Source: Actinophytocola algeriensis (lineage in GTDB: Bacteria; Actinomycetota; Actinomycetes; Mycobacteriales; Pseudonocardiaceae). Taken from it: a DNA stretch of 64,000 bases. Shown in pieces: positions 34,981 through 44,157 of this stretch (positions within the stretch are counted from its first letter, which is position 1; the number at the start of each line of letters is the position of its first letter). The notes beneath the pieces are model-generated. The model was not told the origin of the DNA. It was given only the letters and a program-made list of their open reading frames with translations, and did not search any database. The stretch lies in NCBI RefSeq assembly GCF_014203735.1, contig NZ_JACHJQ010000006.1, positions 868,479 to 932,478 on the forward strand, written 5' to 3'. The translations under genes were made by a program, and so were the position numbers.

Positions 34981-35694
34981 TCAGCCCAGTGGAGCGCCGG
35001 CCACGTACAGGACCTGTCCTGTCACGTAGCCCGCGCCCTCGCTCGCGAAGAAGGACACCGCGTGCGCGATGTCCTCCGGGTGCCCGGCCCGCCGCACCGG
35101 CGACTCCTCGGCGGTGATCCGGATGTGCTCCTCCAGCGTCCGGCCCCGCCGCGCCGCCGACCGGACCGTCATGTTCGTGACCGTGAACCCCGGCGCGACC
35201 GCGTTCACGGTCACCCCGAACGGGCCCAGCTCCAGCGCGGCCGCCTTCGTGAACCCGTTCAGGCCGGACTTCGCGGCCACGTACTGCACCCGCTCCGGGT
35301 CCCCGAGCGCCGAGGTCGACGAGATGTTCACGATGCGCCCGAAGCCCGCGGCCATCATGGCCGGTGCCGCCAGCCGGGTGGTGAGGAATGCGCCGCGCAG
35401 GCACACGTCGACGACCGCGTCCCAGTCGGACAGCGACATCTCGTGCAGCGGCTGGTCGCGCGCGAAACCCGCGTTGTTCACGACGATCGACGGCACGCCG
35501 AGCACCGAGGAGACCTTGTCGAACGCGATCGTCACCGACTCCTCGGACGCCACGTCGCAGTCGAGCAGCACGTCCCCCTCGGCGCCGGTGAGGTCGACGT
35601 CGAGCACCGCCACCCGGTGCCCGTCGGCACGCAAACGTTTGGCGATGCCCGCGCCGATGCCACGGGCGCCACCCGTCACGACAGCGACGCTCAC
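34981..35694 (-). CDS. FabG-like 3-oxoacyl-ACP reductase (SDR)
   Basis: 237 residues from GTG 35694, overlapping the ABC-F stop as GTGA. Classical SDR motifs: TGGARGIGAGIAKRL, NNAGFARDQPLHEM, SSTSALGDPERVQYVAAKSG (catalytic Tyr and Lys) and the C-terminal YVTGQVLYVAGAPLG. The full FabG-style C-terminus supports a 3-oxoacyl reductase or a close relative acting on a CoA or free substrate. Confidence 0.87.
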   Translation of the reverse strand: MSVAVVTGGARGIGAGIAKRLRADGHRVAVLDVDLTGAEGDVLLDCDVASEESVTIAFDKVSSVLGVPSIVVNNAGFARDQPLHEMSLSDWDAVVDVCLRGAFLTTRLAAPAMMAAGFGRIVNISSTSALGDPERVQYVAAKSGLNGFTKAAALELGPFGVTVNAVAPGFTVTNMTVRSAARRGRTLEEHIRITAEESPVRRAGHPEDIAHAVSFFASEGAGYVTGQVLYVAGAPLG

Positions 35695-37316
35695 CGCACC
35701 CTCTTGACGCGGGTCTCGTCCCACACCGGCCCATCCGTCTCGGCCACCTGACCGTCCGAACGGAACACCAGGAACCGGTCGAACGACTTGGCGAACCAGC
35801 GGTCGTGGGTCACCGACAACACCGTCCCCTCGAACGCCTCCAGGGCGTCCTGCAACGCCTCCGCCGACGTCAGGTCCAGGTTGTCCGTCGGCTCGTCCAG
35901 CAACAGCAGTGTCGCACCGGACAGCTCTAGCAGCAGGATCTGGAACCGGGCCTGCTGCCCGCCGGACAGCGTCTCGAACCGCTGCGACCGCGCGCCGGCC
36001 AGGCCGTACCGGGAGAGCTTCGACGACGCCGCGCCCTCGTCGAGCCCGGCGCGGTCGCCCTCGCCGCGCCACAGCACGTCGAGCAGCGTCCGCCCCACCC
36101 ACTCCGGGTGCTGGTGGGTCTGCGCGAACAACCCGGGCACGACCCGCGCGCCGAGCTTCCACGCGCCAGCGTGCCGCACGGTGTCACCGGCGAGGAGCCG
36201 CAGGAAGTGGCTCTTGCCGGACCCGTTCGAGCCGAGCACCGCGATCCGGTCCCCGAAGAACACCTCGAGGTCGAACGCCTTCATCAGCCCGGTCAGCTCC
36301 AGGTCGTGGCACTGGATCGCCCGCAGCCCGGTCCGCCCGCCGCGCAGACGCGGCTGCACCCGTTCCTGTTTCGGCGGCAGCGGCGGCGGCCCGGCCTCCT
36401 CGAACTTGCGCAGGCGGGTCTGGGCGGCCTTGTACTTGGGCGCGAGGGCGTCGCTGATCATGGCGGCCTGCTGGAGGTTGCGGACCAGGTCCTTGAGCTT
36501 CTGGTGCTCCTCGTCCCAGCGCCTGCGCAGCTCGGCCATCCGGTCCCAGCGGGCCTCGCGGGCCGCGTGCCAGGTGGCGAACCCGCCGCCGTGCACCCAG
36601 GTCGTGCCGCCCTCGAGGGTGACGATGTGGGTGGCGACGCGCGCGAGCAGCTCCCGGTCGTGGCTGACCAGCAGCACGGCCTTGCCGCACGCCGCGAGCC
36701 GCTCCTCCAGCCACCGCTTGCCGGGTACGTCGAGGTAGTTGTCCGGCTCGTCGAGCAGCAGCACCTGTTCCCGGCCGAGCAGCAGCGCCTCCAGGACCAG
36801 CCGTTTCTGCTCGCCACCGGACAGCGTCGACACGGACCGGAACTGCGCGCGGTCGTAAGGCACGCCGAGCGCGGCGACGGTCGCCGTGTCCCAGAGGACC
36901 TCGGCGTCGTACCCGCCCGCTTCGCCCCACCCGGCCAGGGCAGTCGCATAACGCAACTGAGTCGGCTCGTCGTCGGTGTCCATCATGGCCAGCTCGGCCT
37001 CGTCGAGTGCCGTGGCGGCGGCCCGCAACGCGGGTGGTGCGACGGCCAGCAGCAGGTCCCGCACGGTCCGCTCGTCGCGCACCGACCCGATGAACTGCGG
37101 CATCACCCCGAGTCCACCCTGGACGGTCACCCCGCCCTGCTTGGGCGGCAGGTCGCCGTACAGCAGCCGCAGCAGCGTCGTCTTGCCCGCGCCGTTCGCA
37201 CCGACCAGCGCGACGACCTGTCCGGTGCTGACCCGGAACGACGCGTCGGTGAACAGTTGCCTACCGTCGTCGAGCCGATGGCCAAGCCCGTTGGCCTCCA
37301 GAAATCCCGCGCCCAT
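35691..37316 (-). CDS. ABC-F family ATPase
   Basis: 541 residues with two nucleotide-binding domains and no membrane part: Walker A ALVGANGAGKTTLLRLLYGD and AVLGSNGSGKSHFLRLLAGD, signatures LSGGEQKR and LSGGQQAR, Walker B LLLDEPDNYLD and LLLDEPTDNLD, and an inter-domain linker rich in Arg/Lys. ABC-F proteins act on the ribosome, as translation factors or antibiotic protection. ATG 37316 is chosen because the reading frame upstream has no family similarity. Divergent from a small 54-codon gene. Confidence 0.9.
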   Translation of the reverse strand: MGAGFLEANGLGHRLDDGRQLFTDASFRVSTGQVVALVGANGAGKTTLLRLLYGDLPPKQGGVTVQGGLGVMPQFIGSVRDERTVRDLLLAVAPPALRAAATALDEAELAMMDTDDEPTQLRYATALAGWGEAGGYDAEVLWDTATVAALGVPYDRAQFRSVSTLSGGEQKRLVLEALLLGREQVLLLDEPDNYLDVPGKRWLEERLAACGKAVLLVSHDRELLARVATHIVTLEGGTTWVHGGGFATWHAAREARWDRMAELRRRWDEEHQKLKDLVRNLQQAAMISDALAPKYKAAQTRLRKFEEAGPPPLPPKQERVQPRLRGGRTGLRAIQCHDLELTGLMKAFDLEVFFGDRIAVLGSNGSGKSHFLRLLAGDTVRHAGAWKLGARVVPGLFAQTHQHPEWVGRTLLDVLWRGEGDRAGLDEGAASSKLSRYGLAGARSQRFETLSGGQQARFQILLLELSGATLLLLDEPTDNLDLTSAEALQDALEAFEGTVLSVTHDRWFAKSFDRFLVFRSDGQVAETDGPVWDETRVKRVR

Positions 37317-37448
37317 AGCGCAGATCGTCCGGTATCGGGCCCTTTCAGGCGACTGGTTTTCGAAAGCAACCCCCTTACCACCGCTACGGATCCGAAGCGG
37401 TACGCTGCGTAGCCTGCGAGGGTTTGGCTGCGAACGGGAGGGATGCAC

Positions 37449-37613
37449 TTGTCCGACACCCCGATCTACGACCAGATCCGACAGGAACTCGATGCGGGCG
37501 CCAGTCGCGCCGAGCCGCTCACGGCACGCAGATCACGCGCGGGCGAAGAGGACAGTCAGGCCGTGTCCGTGTGGGCGCTGGTGAACCAGCACCGGAACGG
37601 CAAGCGCCGCTGA
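37449..37613 (+). CDS. Small acidic/basic protein, function unknown
   Basis: 54 residues if TTG 37449 is used (GGGAGG lies seven bases upstream); ATG 37443 in the same frame is too close to that site. The sequence begins SDTPIYDQIRQELDAGASRA and ends VSVWALVNQHRNGKRR. I do not recognise a family. It is divergent from ABC-F and 19 bp ahead of the RibD-C gene, so it may be co-transcribed with it. Confidence 0.5.
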   Translation: MSDTPIYDQIRQELDAGASRAEPLTARRSRAGEEDSQAVSVWALVNQHRNGKRR

Positions 37614-37632
37614 GCCGTGCTGGGATTGGGGC

Positions 37633-38388
37633 ATGCACCTGCTCAGCCCCGGCCCTGCCGTCGACGACCGCGCGCTCGAGGAGCTCTACGCCTACCCCGC
37701 CGAGCTGACCAGCCCTTTCGTACAGGTCAACTTCGTAGCGAGCGCGGACGGCGCGGCAACGGTCTCCGGCCGTTCCCGCGGCCTGTCCAGTCCCGCGGAC
37801 AAGAAGGTGTTCGCGCTGGGCCGGGATCTCGCCGACGTGGTGCTGGTGGGTGCGGGCACCGCGCTGGCTGAGGGCTACCGCGGCGTCAAGCACACGGAGC
37901 TGCGTGCGTCCCGGCGGTCGAACCTGGGCCTGACGGACGTCCCGCCGATCGCGGTGGTCACCGGCCGCGGCTCGGTGGACCCGACCTCCCAGCTGATCAC
38001 GGACACGACGGTGCCGCCGATCGTCCTGACGTCCGAGGCTGCGCCAACGGACTGGCGCAAGGCCATGGCGGACGCGGGCGTCGACGTGGTGGTGGCAGGC
38101 GAGGACCGGGTCGATCCGGCACTGGCTCTGCACGCACTGGCGGACCGCGGCCTGCTGAGGGTGTGCTGCGAAGGCGGCCCCACGCTGTTCGCGGACCTGA
38201 TAGCGGCGAACCTGGTGGACCAGCTGTGCCTGACGGTGGCACCCCTGTTGACCGGCGCGGGTGCGGTCCGCGTGGCCGACGGTCTCCCCGCGAGCGAGCC
38301 GATGTCCCTCACCCTCGAGTCGGTGCTGTCCGACGAGGGCTTTCTGATGCTGCGGTATCGCAAGAAGGCGGCATCCGGGCCAGAATGA
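37633..38388 (+). CDS. Pyrimidine reductase family protein (RibD C-terminal domain)
   Basis: 251 residues of the RibD-C/dihydrofolate-reductase-like fold: VNFVASADGAATVSGRSRGL at the NADPH site, VLVGAGTALAEGYRGVK, and LLRVCCEGGPTLFADLIAAN. There is no deaminase domain. Such proteins are NADPH-dependent reductases of riboflavin-like or other pyrimidine intermediates; the precise substrate is open. ATG 37633; the ligase gene begins 4 bp after its stop. Confidence 0.83.
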   Translation: MHLLSPGPAVDDRALEELYAYPAELTSPFVQVNFVASADGAATVSGRSRGLSSPADKKVFALGRDLADVVLVGAGTALAEGYRGVKHTELRASRRSNLGLTDVPPIAVVTGRGSVDPTSQLITDTTVPPIVLTSEAAPTDWRKAMADAGVDVVVAGEDRVDPALALHALADRGLLRVCCEGGPTLFADLIAANLVDQLCLTVAPLLTGAGAVRVADGLPASEPMSLTLESVLSDEGFLMLRYRKKAASGPE

Positions 38389-38392
38389 CGCC

Positions 38393-39457
38393 ATGCAGCT
38401 CCCGATCATGCCGCCGGTCAAACCGATGCTGGCCAAGCCGGTGAAGAAGATCCCGACGGGCGAGATGAGCTACGAGCCGAAATGGGACGGCTTCAGGTCC
38501 ATCATCTTCCGCGACGGTGACGACGTGGAGATCGGCAGCCGCAACGAACGTCCGATGACCAGGTACTTCCCGGAACTGGTGGAAGCGGTGAAGGCCAACT
38601 TCCCCACACGTTGCGTCATCGACGGTGAGATCGTCGTGGTCGGCCCGACGGGCGACCGCCTGGACTTCGAGGTGCTGGCCCAGCGCATCCACCCGGCAGC
38701 GAGCCGCGTCAGGATGCTGTCGGAGACCACGCCGGCCAAGTTCATCGGCTTCGACCTGCTGGCCCTGGACGACGTCGACTACACCGAGCGGCCCTTCGCG
38801 GAACGCCGGGCTGCGCTGGAAGAGGCCCTGGCTCCCGCCGCCGCCCCCGTCCACCTGACGAAGACGACCACCGACCCGGCGGTGGCCAAGGAGTGGTTCG
38901 AACAGTTCGAGGGCGCTGGCTTGGACGGTCTGATCGCGAAACCGCTGGACGGCCAGTACGAACCGGACAAGCGCGTGATGTTCAAGATCAAGCACGAACG
39001 CACGGCCGACTGCGTGGTCGCGGGGTACCGAGTCCACAAGACCGCCCCGAACCGTGTCGGGTCGTTGCTGCTGGGCCTGTACAACGACGAGGGTGTGCTG
39101 GCGAGCGTGGGGGTGATCGGCGCGTTCCCCCTGGCGCGGCGGGAAGAGCTGTTCGAGGAGATGCAGGAGCTGGTCACCGACTTCGACAACCACCCGTGGG
39201 CGTGGGCGAAGCAGGAGGAGGGGAACCGCACGCCGCGCAACGCGGAGGGCAGCCGCTGGCAGGCGGGCAAGGACCTGTCGTTCGTGCCGCTGCGGCCGGA
39301 GCGGGTGGTGGAGGTGCGGTACGACCACATGGAGGGTGTCCGTTTCCGGCACACCGCCCAGTTCTCCCGCTGGCGCCCCGACCGCGACCCGAAGAGCTGC
39401 ACGTACGAACAGCTGGAAGAACCGGTCAGGTTCGACCTGGCAGACGTACTCGCCTGA
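38393..39457 (+). CDS. ligC: ATP-dependent DNA ligase (LigC type)
   Basis: 354 residues. The adenylation lysine lies in YEPKWDGFRSIIF (~31), with IDGEIVV (motif III), FIGFDLLALD and DGLIAKPLDGQYEPD (motif IV region). A C-terminal OB-fold follows. There is no polymerase or phosphoesterase domain, matching LigC of mycobacteria and relatives, a back-up ligase in break and excision repair. A stand-alone LigD-type polymerase domain is encoded at 43046-44086, and the two may work together. Confidence 0.88.
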   Translation: MQLPIMPPVKPMLAKPVKKIPTGEMSYEPKWDGFRSIIFRDGDDVEIGSRNERPMTRYFPELVEAVKANFPTRCVIDGEIVVVGPTGDRLDFEVLAQRIHPAASRVRMLSETTPAKFIGFDLLALDDVDYTERPFAERRAALEEALAPAAAPVHLTKTTTDPAVAKEWFEQFEGAGLDGLIAKPLDGQYEPDKRVMFKIKHERTADCVVAGYRVHKTAPNRVGSLLLGLYNDEGVLASVGVIGAFPLARREELFEEMQELVTDFDNHPWAWAKQEEGNRTPRNAEGSRWQAGKDLSFVPLRPERVVEVRYDHMEGVRFRHTAQFSRWRPDRDPKSCTYEQLEEPVRFDLADVLA

Positions 39458-39630
39458 CGGCGAAGCCCGGGACCGGAACCAACGGCGGCGGCCGCGGGCC
39501 CCATCCCCAGCCTGGCCACGAGCACCGGCAGAACCGGCGCGACCATCCTCGGCATGATCAACGGCGGCCGTCGCCCCCCGAGATCCAGCGTAACGAGCAC
39601 CACCGACAACGACGGCCCGCCGACAGCCGG

Positions 39631-39658
39631 TTGTCCACAACGCACAGAGTTGTCCACA
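39631..39658 (+). promoter_or_regulatory. Two DnaA-box-like sequences in a 348-bp intergenic region
   Basis: TTGTCCACA occurs at 39631-39639 and again at 39650-39658, same orientation, 10 bp apart. This is the high-GC actinobacterial form of the DnaA box. The surrounding gap (39458-39805) shows no other gene. Chance or a DnaA titration/regulation site; too few boxes for an origin. Confidence 0.4.
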
Positions 39659-39805
39659 GGGGCCCTGCTGACCAGCGATGACTGTCGCCCCCACCCCGTA
39701 GGCTGGAATCCGGGGGCCGGAGGCCGGCCCCGACCACGTTCACCCAGTTCTCACCTCCCCCGTGCCACCCTGCAACCGACCACGAAAAGGGGAGGACAAG
39801 ACAAG

Positions 39806-41347
39806 GTGACGGCCTGGCGAGTAGGTGTGGCCATGCTGGTCGCCGCCGCAACCCTGTCCGCCTGCACGGCCGGTCCCTCGGTCCGTCCGGAGATCGTCAC
39901 CAACGACGGCGCCGGCGGCTCGACGACCCAGTCGGTCCAGCCCAACGAGGTCCCGCCGCTCGAGGAAGCCGACAGCAACATCCAGTGGCGCACCTGCTCC
40001 GGCGAGATCCGTGACGCTCTGTCAACGCCGCAAATCCCGGGATGGCTGAAAATCAACTGCGGACGGGTGAACGGGGTCCTAGACTCCCCGTACGCGCCGG
40101 ACCGCGGCACCGCCCGCATCCAGCTGCTCAAGGCAGGCGACGGTCCGGTCCCGATCGCGGTCGTCAACGACGTCGACGGCACCCCCGGCACGATCTACGC
40201 CGCCCGGCTCGCCGCCTCCCTCCCGCAGGCGTTCTTCCAGAAGTTCCAGCTTATCGGCATGGACCGCCGCGGCACCGGCAACTCGGCCGCCGTCAACTGC
40301 GTGCCCCAGCAGATCCGCCGCGAGATGATCGAACCCGACCCCGCCGCGCTGGACGTCGACGCCTGGTTCGAGGCCGCGCAGACCGCGGGCCAGCAGTGCT
40401 CCATCACGCTGGAACGCCAGCTCCCCGCCATCGACACCTGGCGCACCGCCGCCGACCTGGACTCCCTGCGCTCCGGTCTCGGCGTGTCCCGCCTGAACGC
40501 GATCGGTCACGGCGAGGGTTCACGCGTAGTGAGCATGTTCGCCGACCGGTTCCCTGATCGGGTGGGGCGGCTCGTCCTCGACGGCGTTCCCGACCCGACA
40601 CCCGACGCGCAGCTGGCCTTCGAGGGCGTGGCGAAGGGCGGCGAGGCCGCCTGGGACGCGTTCGTCGCCGACTGCGTGCAGCGCCGCTGCGAGCTGGGCA
40701 CCGCGCCCGAGCGCGTCATCTCGGACCTGATGGGCAGGCTGCGCACCAACCCCATCCCCGGCAACGAGGGACTGGACGTCACGGCGGGCGCGGCCATGCA
40801 CGCGATCGCGATCGGCCTGTCCGACCGCAGGAGCTGGCCCGCGCTGGCCACCGCGCTGGCGAAGGCCAACGGCGGCGACGGCTCCGGCCTGCTCACCATC
40901 CTGACCCCGACCGCCGTGGGCAGCGACGTCCAGGTCGCGTCGCTCGACGGCGCACTGGTCACGATCTGCAACGACATGAAGACCCGGCTGTCACCCGACC
41001 AAGTGAGAAACGCGGCGGAGGACTGGCAGGACCGGTTCCCGCTGTTCGGCCCGGTCGCCGCGCAGCGCCTCGCGTTCTGCGGCCCGTGGACCGTGCCGGA
41101 CCACCCGTTGCCGACACCCACCGGCCGCGGCGCGCCGCCGATCCTGGTGATCGGCACCGCGAGCGACGCCGTCACCCCGCTCGACGGCTCCCAGCGCGCC
41201 GCACAACAGCTCGACTCCGGTGTCTTCCTGTCCTGGCAAGGCGCTGGGCACGGCGCACTGGGCTTCTCCACGTGCGCCACGACCGCGGCGATCGGTTTCC
41301 TCACCGAAGGCGCCGTCCCCCGAAACGGAACAGTCTGCCCCCCGTGA
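39806..41347 (+). CDS. Alpha/beta-hydrolase-fold lipoprotein lacking the nucleophile Ser
   Basis: 513 residues from GTG 39806 (GGGGAGG upstream). A lipobox (ATLSAC, Cys ~17) makes it a cell-surface lipoprotein. The body resembles the SlpD/tripeptidyl aminopeptidase family, with the oxyanion GMDRRGTGNS and the C-terminal TAP-like domain (GTASDAVTPLDGSQRAAQQL; GAGHGALGFS holding Asp and His). At the nucleophile elbow, however, it has IGHGEGSRVVSMF: the expected G-x-S-x-G Ser is Gly. It may be a non-catalytic binding protein or use another residue. Confidence 0.8.
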   Translation: MTAWRVGVAMLVAAATLSACTAGPSVRPEIVTNDGAGGSTTQSVQPNEVPPLEEADSNIQWRTCSGEIRDALSTPQIPGWLKINCGRVNGVLDSPYAPDRGTARIQLLKAGDGPVPIAVVNDVDGTPGTIYAARLAASLPQAFFQKFQLIGMDRRGTGNSAAVNCVPQQIRREMIEPDPAALDVDAWFEAAQTAGQQCSITLERQLPAIDTWRTAADLDSLRSGLGVSRLNAIGHGEGSRVVSMFADRFPDRVGRLVLDGVPDPTPDAQLAFEGVAKGGEAAWDAFVADCVQRRCELGTAPERVISDLMGRLRTNPIPGNEGLDVTAGAAMHAIAIGLSDRRSWPALATALAKANGGDGSGLLTILTPTAVGSDVQVASLDGALVTICNDMKTRLSPDQVRNAAEDWQDRFPLFGPVAAQRLAFCGPWTVPDHPLPTPTGRGAPPILVIGTASDAVTPLDGSQRAAQQLDSGVFLSWQGAGHGALGFSTCATTAAIGFLTEGAVPRNGTVCPP

Positions 41348-41368
41348 TCACGCGTTAGGGTGTCCCCC

Positions 41369-42181
41369 ATGCGAGGCGTCGGGGTACTGCTGGTCATGCT
41401 GTCGTTCCTGCTCGCGACCCCGGCGTCGGCCGCCCCGGCGCCGGTCTCCCTGCGGGTGCTGAGCTTCAACATCCACACCGGCATCGGTGTGGACGGCGAG
41501 CTCGACCTGGCCCGCACGGCGGACGCGATCCGCGCGACCAGTGCGGACGTCGTGGCACTGCAGGAAGTCGACGTGCACTGGGACGCGCGCAGCGACTTCC
41601 GCGACCAGGCCCGCGAGCTGGCGGACAAGCTGGCGATGCGGGTGTTCTTCGCCCCGATCTACGACCTGGACCCGCTCACCCCGGACGCGCCCCGGCGGCA
41701 GTACGGCGTGGCGATCCTCAGCCGCTTCCCCATGCCGCACACCGAGAACCACGAGATCACTCGACTGTCCACACAGGATCCCAACCCGGTACCCGCGCCG
41801 GCACCCGGCTTCGCGGAGGCGGTCGTGCTGGTCCGCGGCGTGCCGGTCCACGTGTACTCGACGCACCTGGACTACCGCGCCGACCCGGCGGTGCGCGAGA
41901 TGCAGGTGGCGGACACGCTGCGGATCATGTCCGCCGACCGCGGCCCGCAGGTGCTGCTCGGCGACTTCAACGCCGAGCACGACGCACCCGAGCTTGCTCC
42001 ACTGTGGACAGTGCTGACTGACGCCAACCCGGCCGGTGCCACGTATCCGGCGGCGGCGCCGACGAAGCGGATCGACTTCGTCACCGTGTCGGACGGGGTG
42101 CGGGTGCGGTCCGCGACCGTGCCGGAGACACTCGCCTCCGACCACCGCCCGGTGCTGGCGGAGCTGTCCGTACGACGCTAG
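41369..42181 (+). CDS. Secreted endonuclease/exonuclease/phosphatase family protein
   Basis: 270 residues with a signal peptide (GVLLVMLSFLLATPASAAPA). The EEP core follows: RVLSFNIHTG, ADVVALQEVDVHW, VYSTHLDY, VLLGDFNAEHDAPEL and ASDHRPVLAEL, carrying the catalytic Asn, Glu, Asp/Asn and His residues. It likely cleaves a phosphodiester outside the cell (nuclease, sphingomyelinase-like or phosphatase). ATG 41369; GTG 41360 is possible. Ends tail-to-tail with a small minus-strand gene through a shared CTAG. Confidence 0.87.
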   Translation: MRGVGVLLVMLSFLLATPASAAPAPVSLRVLSFNIHTGIGVDGELDLARTADAIRATSADVVALQEVDVHWDARSDFRDQARELADKLAMRVFFAPIYDLDPLTPDAPRRQYGVAILSRFPMPHTENHEITRLSTQDPNPVPAPAPGFAEAVVLVRGVPVHVYSTHLDYRADPAVREMQVADTLRIMSADRGPQVLLGDFNAEHDAPELAPLWTVLTDANPAGATYPAAAPTKRIDFVTVSDGVRVRSATVPETLASDHRPVLAELSVRR

Positions 42182-42384
42182 TCAGCGTCTTCGTTCTCGC
42201 GCACGCGGTACTCGCAGCCGTACTCGACGGCGTAGCAGAGATCGTAGTGGTGCACGATCTTCGGACCCTCGTGCAGATGCACGTGTGTGACGGTGTCACG
42301 GGGTTGTTCCGGCAGCTCGGGCAGCGTGTCGACGCGCCCGTCGAGCGGCCCGCCCACGTAGCGCACGACGTACGACTTCGTCAC
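42178..42384 (-). CDS. Small conserved-type protein, function unknown
   Basis: 68 residues from GTG 42384, five bases after GGGAGG. Reads TKSYVVRYVGGPLDGRVDTL, then THVHLHEGPKIVHHYDLCYA and an acidic tail RVRENEDAD. The YxGGPLDG motif recurs in small actinobacterial and phage proteins of unknown role. Confidence 0.65.
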   Translation of the reverse strand: MTKSYVVRYVGGPLDGRVDTLPELPEQPRDTVTHVHLHEGPKIVHHYDLCYAVEYGCEYRVRENEDAD

Positions 42385-42578
42385 GATGACCTCCCTTCCG
42401 GGCTTCCGTCCCTTCGATGCTTCCTTGCGATCCCGCCGAAAGCAACCAGGACATGTGCGGGTGCGCGGAAACATGAGAACAAGCACATGTTCACCGCATT
42501 GGATGTCGCGGTGCCGTAACGGTTTCGACAAAGATGACGACGCCCAGGCAGCAGAAACCCAGGTGAGGAGCCGCGCTC

Positions 42579-43025
42579 ATGACGACGTCGGACCGCCGCT
42601 GGCCCTTGTGGCCGTGGCTGGTGCTGACCGTCGCAGGCGTCGTCGTGACCGTCGTCGCGGCGATCGTCGGCGCCGCGGCCAGCACGAACGAGTCGGCGGA
42701 CAGCTCGTCCACCAGGGTCACCGTCACCGCGACACAGGTCCAGACGAGCACCGTACGGGTGACGGTCACCGTCGCACCGCCCCCGGAGATCCCCGCAACG
42801 GCACTGCTGGACGGCATCCACGTGGTGGGCATCGAGGTGCAACCGGGCATCTACCAGACAACCGGCCCGAGCGGCACCAATGCGGGCGGCTGCTACTGGA
42901 CCAGAACCGACGGCGCGGGCGGCCTCATCGAGAACGGCGTCATCACCGGCCCCGGCACCCTGACGGTCAGCATCGACGAACTGGTGGAGACCGCGGGCTG
43001 CCAGCCGTGGCAGAAGGTCGGCTGA
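42579..43025 (+). CDS. Membrane-anchored extracytoplasmic protein
   Basis: 148 residues: one membrane segment (WLVLTVAGVVVTVVAAIVGA, residues ~14-33), a Thr/Ser/Val-rich stalk, and a small folded domain (GIEVQPGIYQTTGP; NAGGCYWTRTDGAGG; ETAGCQPWQKVG) with two Cys that could pair. The domain is shared by many actinobacterial surface proteins of unknown function. Converges on the LigD-like gene. Confidence 0.7.
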   Translation: MTTSDRRWPLWPWLVLTVAGVVVTVVAAIVGAAASTNESADSSSTRVTVTATQVQTSTVRVTVTVAPPPEIPATALLDGIHVVGIEVQPGIYQTTGPSGTNAGGCYWTRTDGAGGLIENGVITGPGTLTVSIDELVETAGCQPWQKVG

Positions 43026-43045
43026 CCGGTGGACCAGGTGCGGCT

Positions 43046-44086
43046 CTAGTCGTCCCGCGCGCGGCTGGGCTGCACGCGCTTCGGCTCGCCTGCCATCTTC
43101 GGGTACTCCGGCGGGTACGGCATGTCGCCCTCACCGTTCGCCTCGTCGCGGGCCACCAGCTCCAGCAGCGGCTCCAGCGAGAACGCCGTGGTCGCCACCC
43201 CGGCGTGCAGGTCACCCACCTGTGCGAACCGTGCCGGCATGGTGAGCACGGTGAAGTCCGCGGGCATGACGTCCGGCAGCTCCTCCCACGTCACCGGCGC
43301 CGAGACCTGCGCCCTCGGCGTCGGCCGGATGGAGTACGCGCCCGCGATGGTCCGGTCCCGCGCCATCTGGTTGAAGTCGATGAAGATCCGTTCGCCGCGC
43401 TCCTCCTTCCACCAGCTCATCGTCACGTCGTCGGGCATGCGGCGGGCCAGCTCGCGGCCCAGTGCGATCACCGCGCGCCTGGCCTCGACGAACGTCCAGC
43501 GCGGCTCGATCGGCACGTAGACGTGCAGGCCGCGGCCGCCGGAGGTCTTCGGGAAGCCCGCCATGCCCAGCGACTCGAGAAGGGAACGCAGCTCACCCGC
43601 GACCCGCACCGCGTCGCGGAAGTCCGTGCCCGGCTGCGGGTCCAGGTCGATCCGCAGCTGGTCCGGGTGGTCGACCTCGGGCCGCCGCACCGGCCACGGG
43701 TGGAACGTCAGCGTGCCGAGGTTGACCGCCCACACGACCACCGCGAGCGTCGTCGGGCAGACCTCGTCTGCGGGCCTGCCGCTCGGGAACGTGATCCTGG
43801 CCGTCTCCACGAACGGCGGCGCGCCCTTCGGCACCCGCTTCTGGTAGAACGCGTCGCCCCGGTTGTCGGCGCGCGTGGACAGCTTCGCGCCCTCGAACAC
43901 TCCGCCCGGCCAGCGCTCCAGCGTGGTGGGCCGGTCGCGCAACGCGCCGAGGATGCCGTCGCCCACCGACAGGAAGTACCGGACGACGTCGGACTTCGTG
44001 ATCCCCAGCTCGGCAAAGTAGGGCTTGTCCGGACTCGACACGCGCACGGCGTGCCCGTCCACCTCGAACTCCATCGCCTCGGCCAC
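43046..44086 (-). CDS. LigD-type DNA polymerase/primase domain protein
   Basis: 346 residues from GTG 44086. This is the archaeo-eukaryotic primase-like polymerase of bacterial LigD without ligase or phosphoesterase parts: LSTRADNRGDAFYQKRVPKG, the metal-binding DLDPQPG (~155), TSGGRGLHVYVPIEPRW and FIDFNQMARDRTIAGAYSIR. Such stand-alone PolDoms fill gaps and add ribonucleotides in end joining. The LigC-type ligase 3.6 kb to the left could be its partner. Divergent from hisS. Confidence 0.9.
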   Translation of the reverse strand: MAEAMEFEVDGHAVRVSSPDKPYFAELGITKSDVVRYFLSVGDGILGALRDRPTTLERWPGGVFEGAKLSTRADNRGDAFYQKRVPKGAPPFVETARITFPSGRPADEVCPTTLAVVVWAVNLGTLTFHPWPVRRPEVDHPDQLRIDLDPQPGTDFRDAVRVAGELRSLLESLGMAGFPKTSGGRGLHVYVPIEPRWTFVEARRAVIALGRELARRMPDDVTMSWWKEERGERIFIDFNQMARDRTIAGAYSIRPTPRAQVSAPVTWEELPDVMPADFTVLTMPARFAQVGDLHAGVATTAFSLEPLLELVARDEANGEGDMPYPPEYPKMAGEPKRVQPSRARDD

Positions 44087-44157
44087 CGCGCCAGCCTACG
44101 GCCATCGGCACACGGTCACCGGAAAAGCTCTTCGCCTGGTCAAGTAGCGTAATAGCG

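Noticed and set aside
39458..39805. Origin of replication at the DnaA boxes
   Set aside because: Only two boxes, no AT-rich unwinding region, no dnaA/dnaN nearby.
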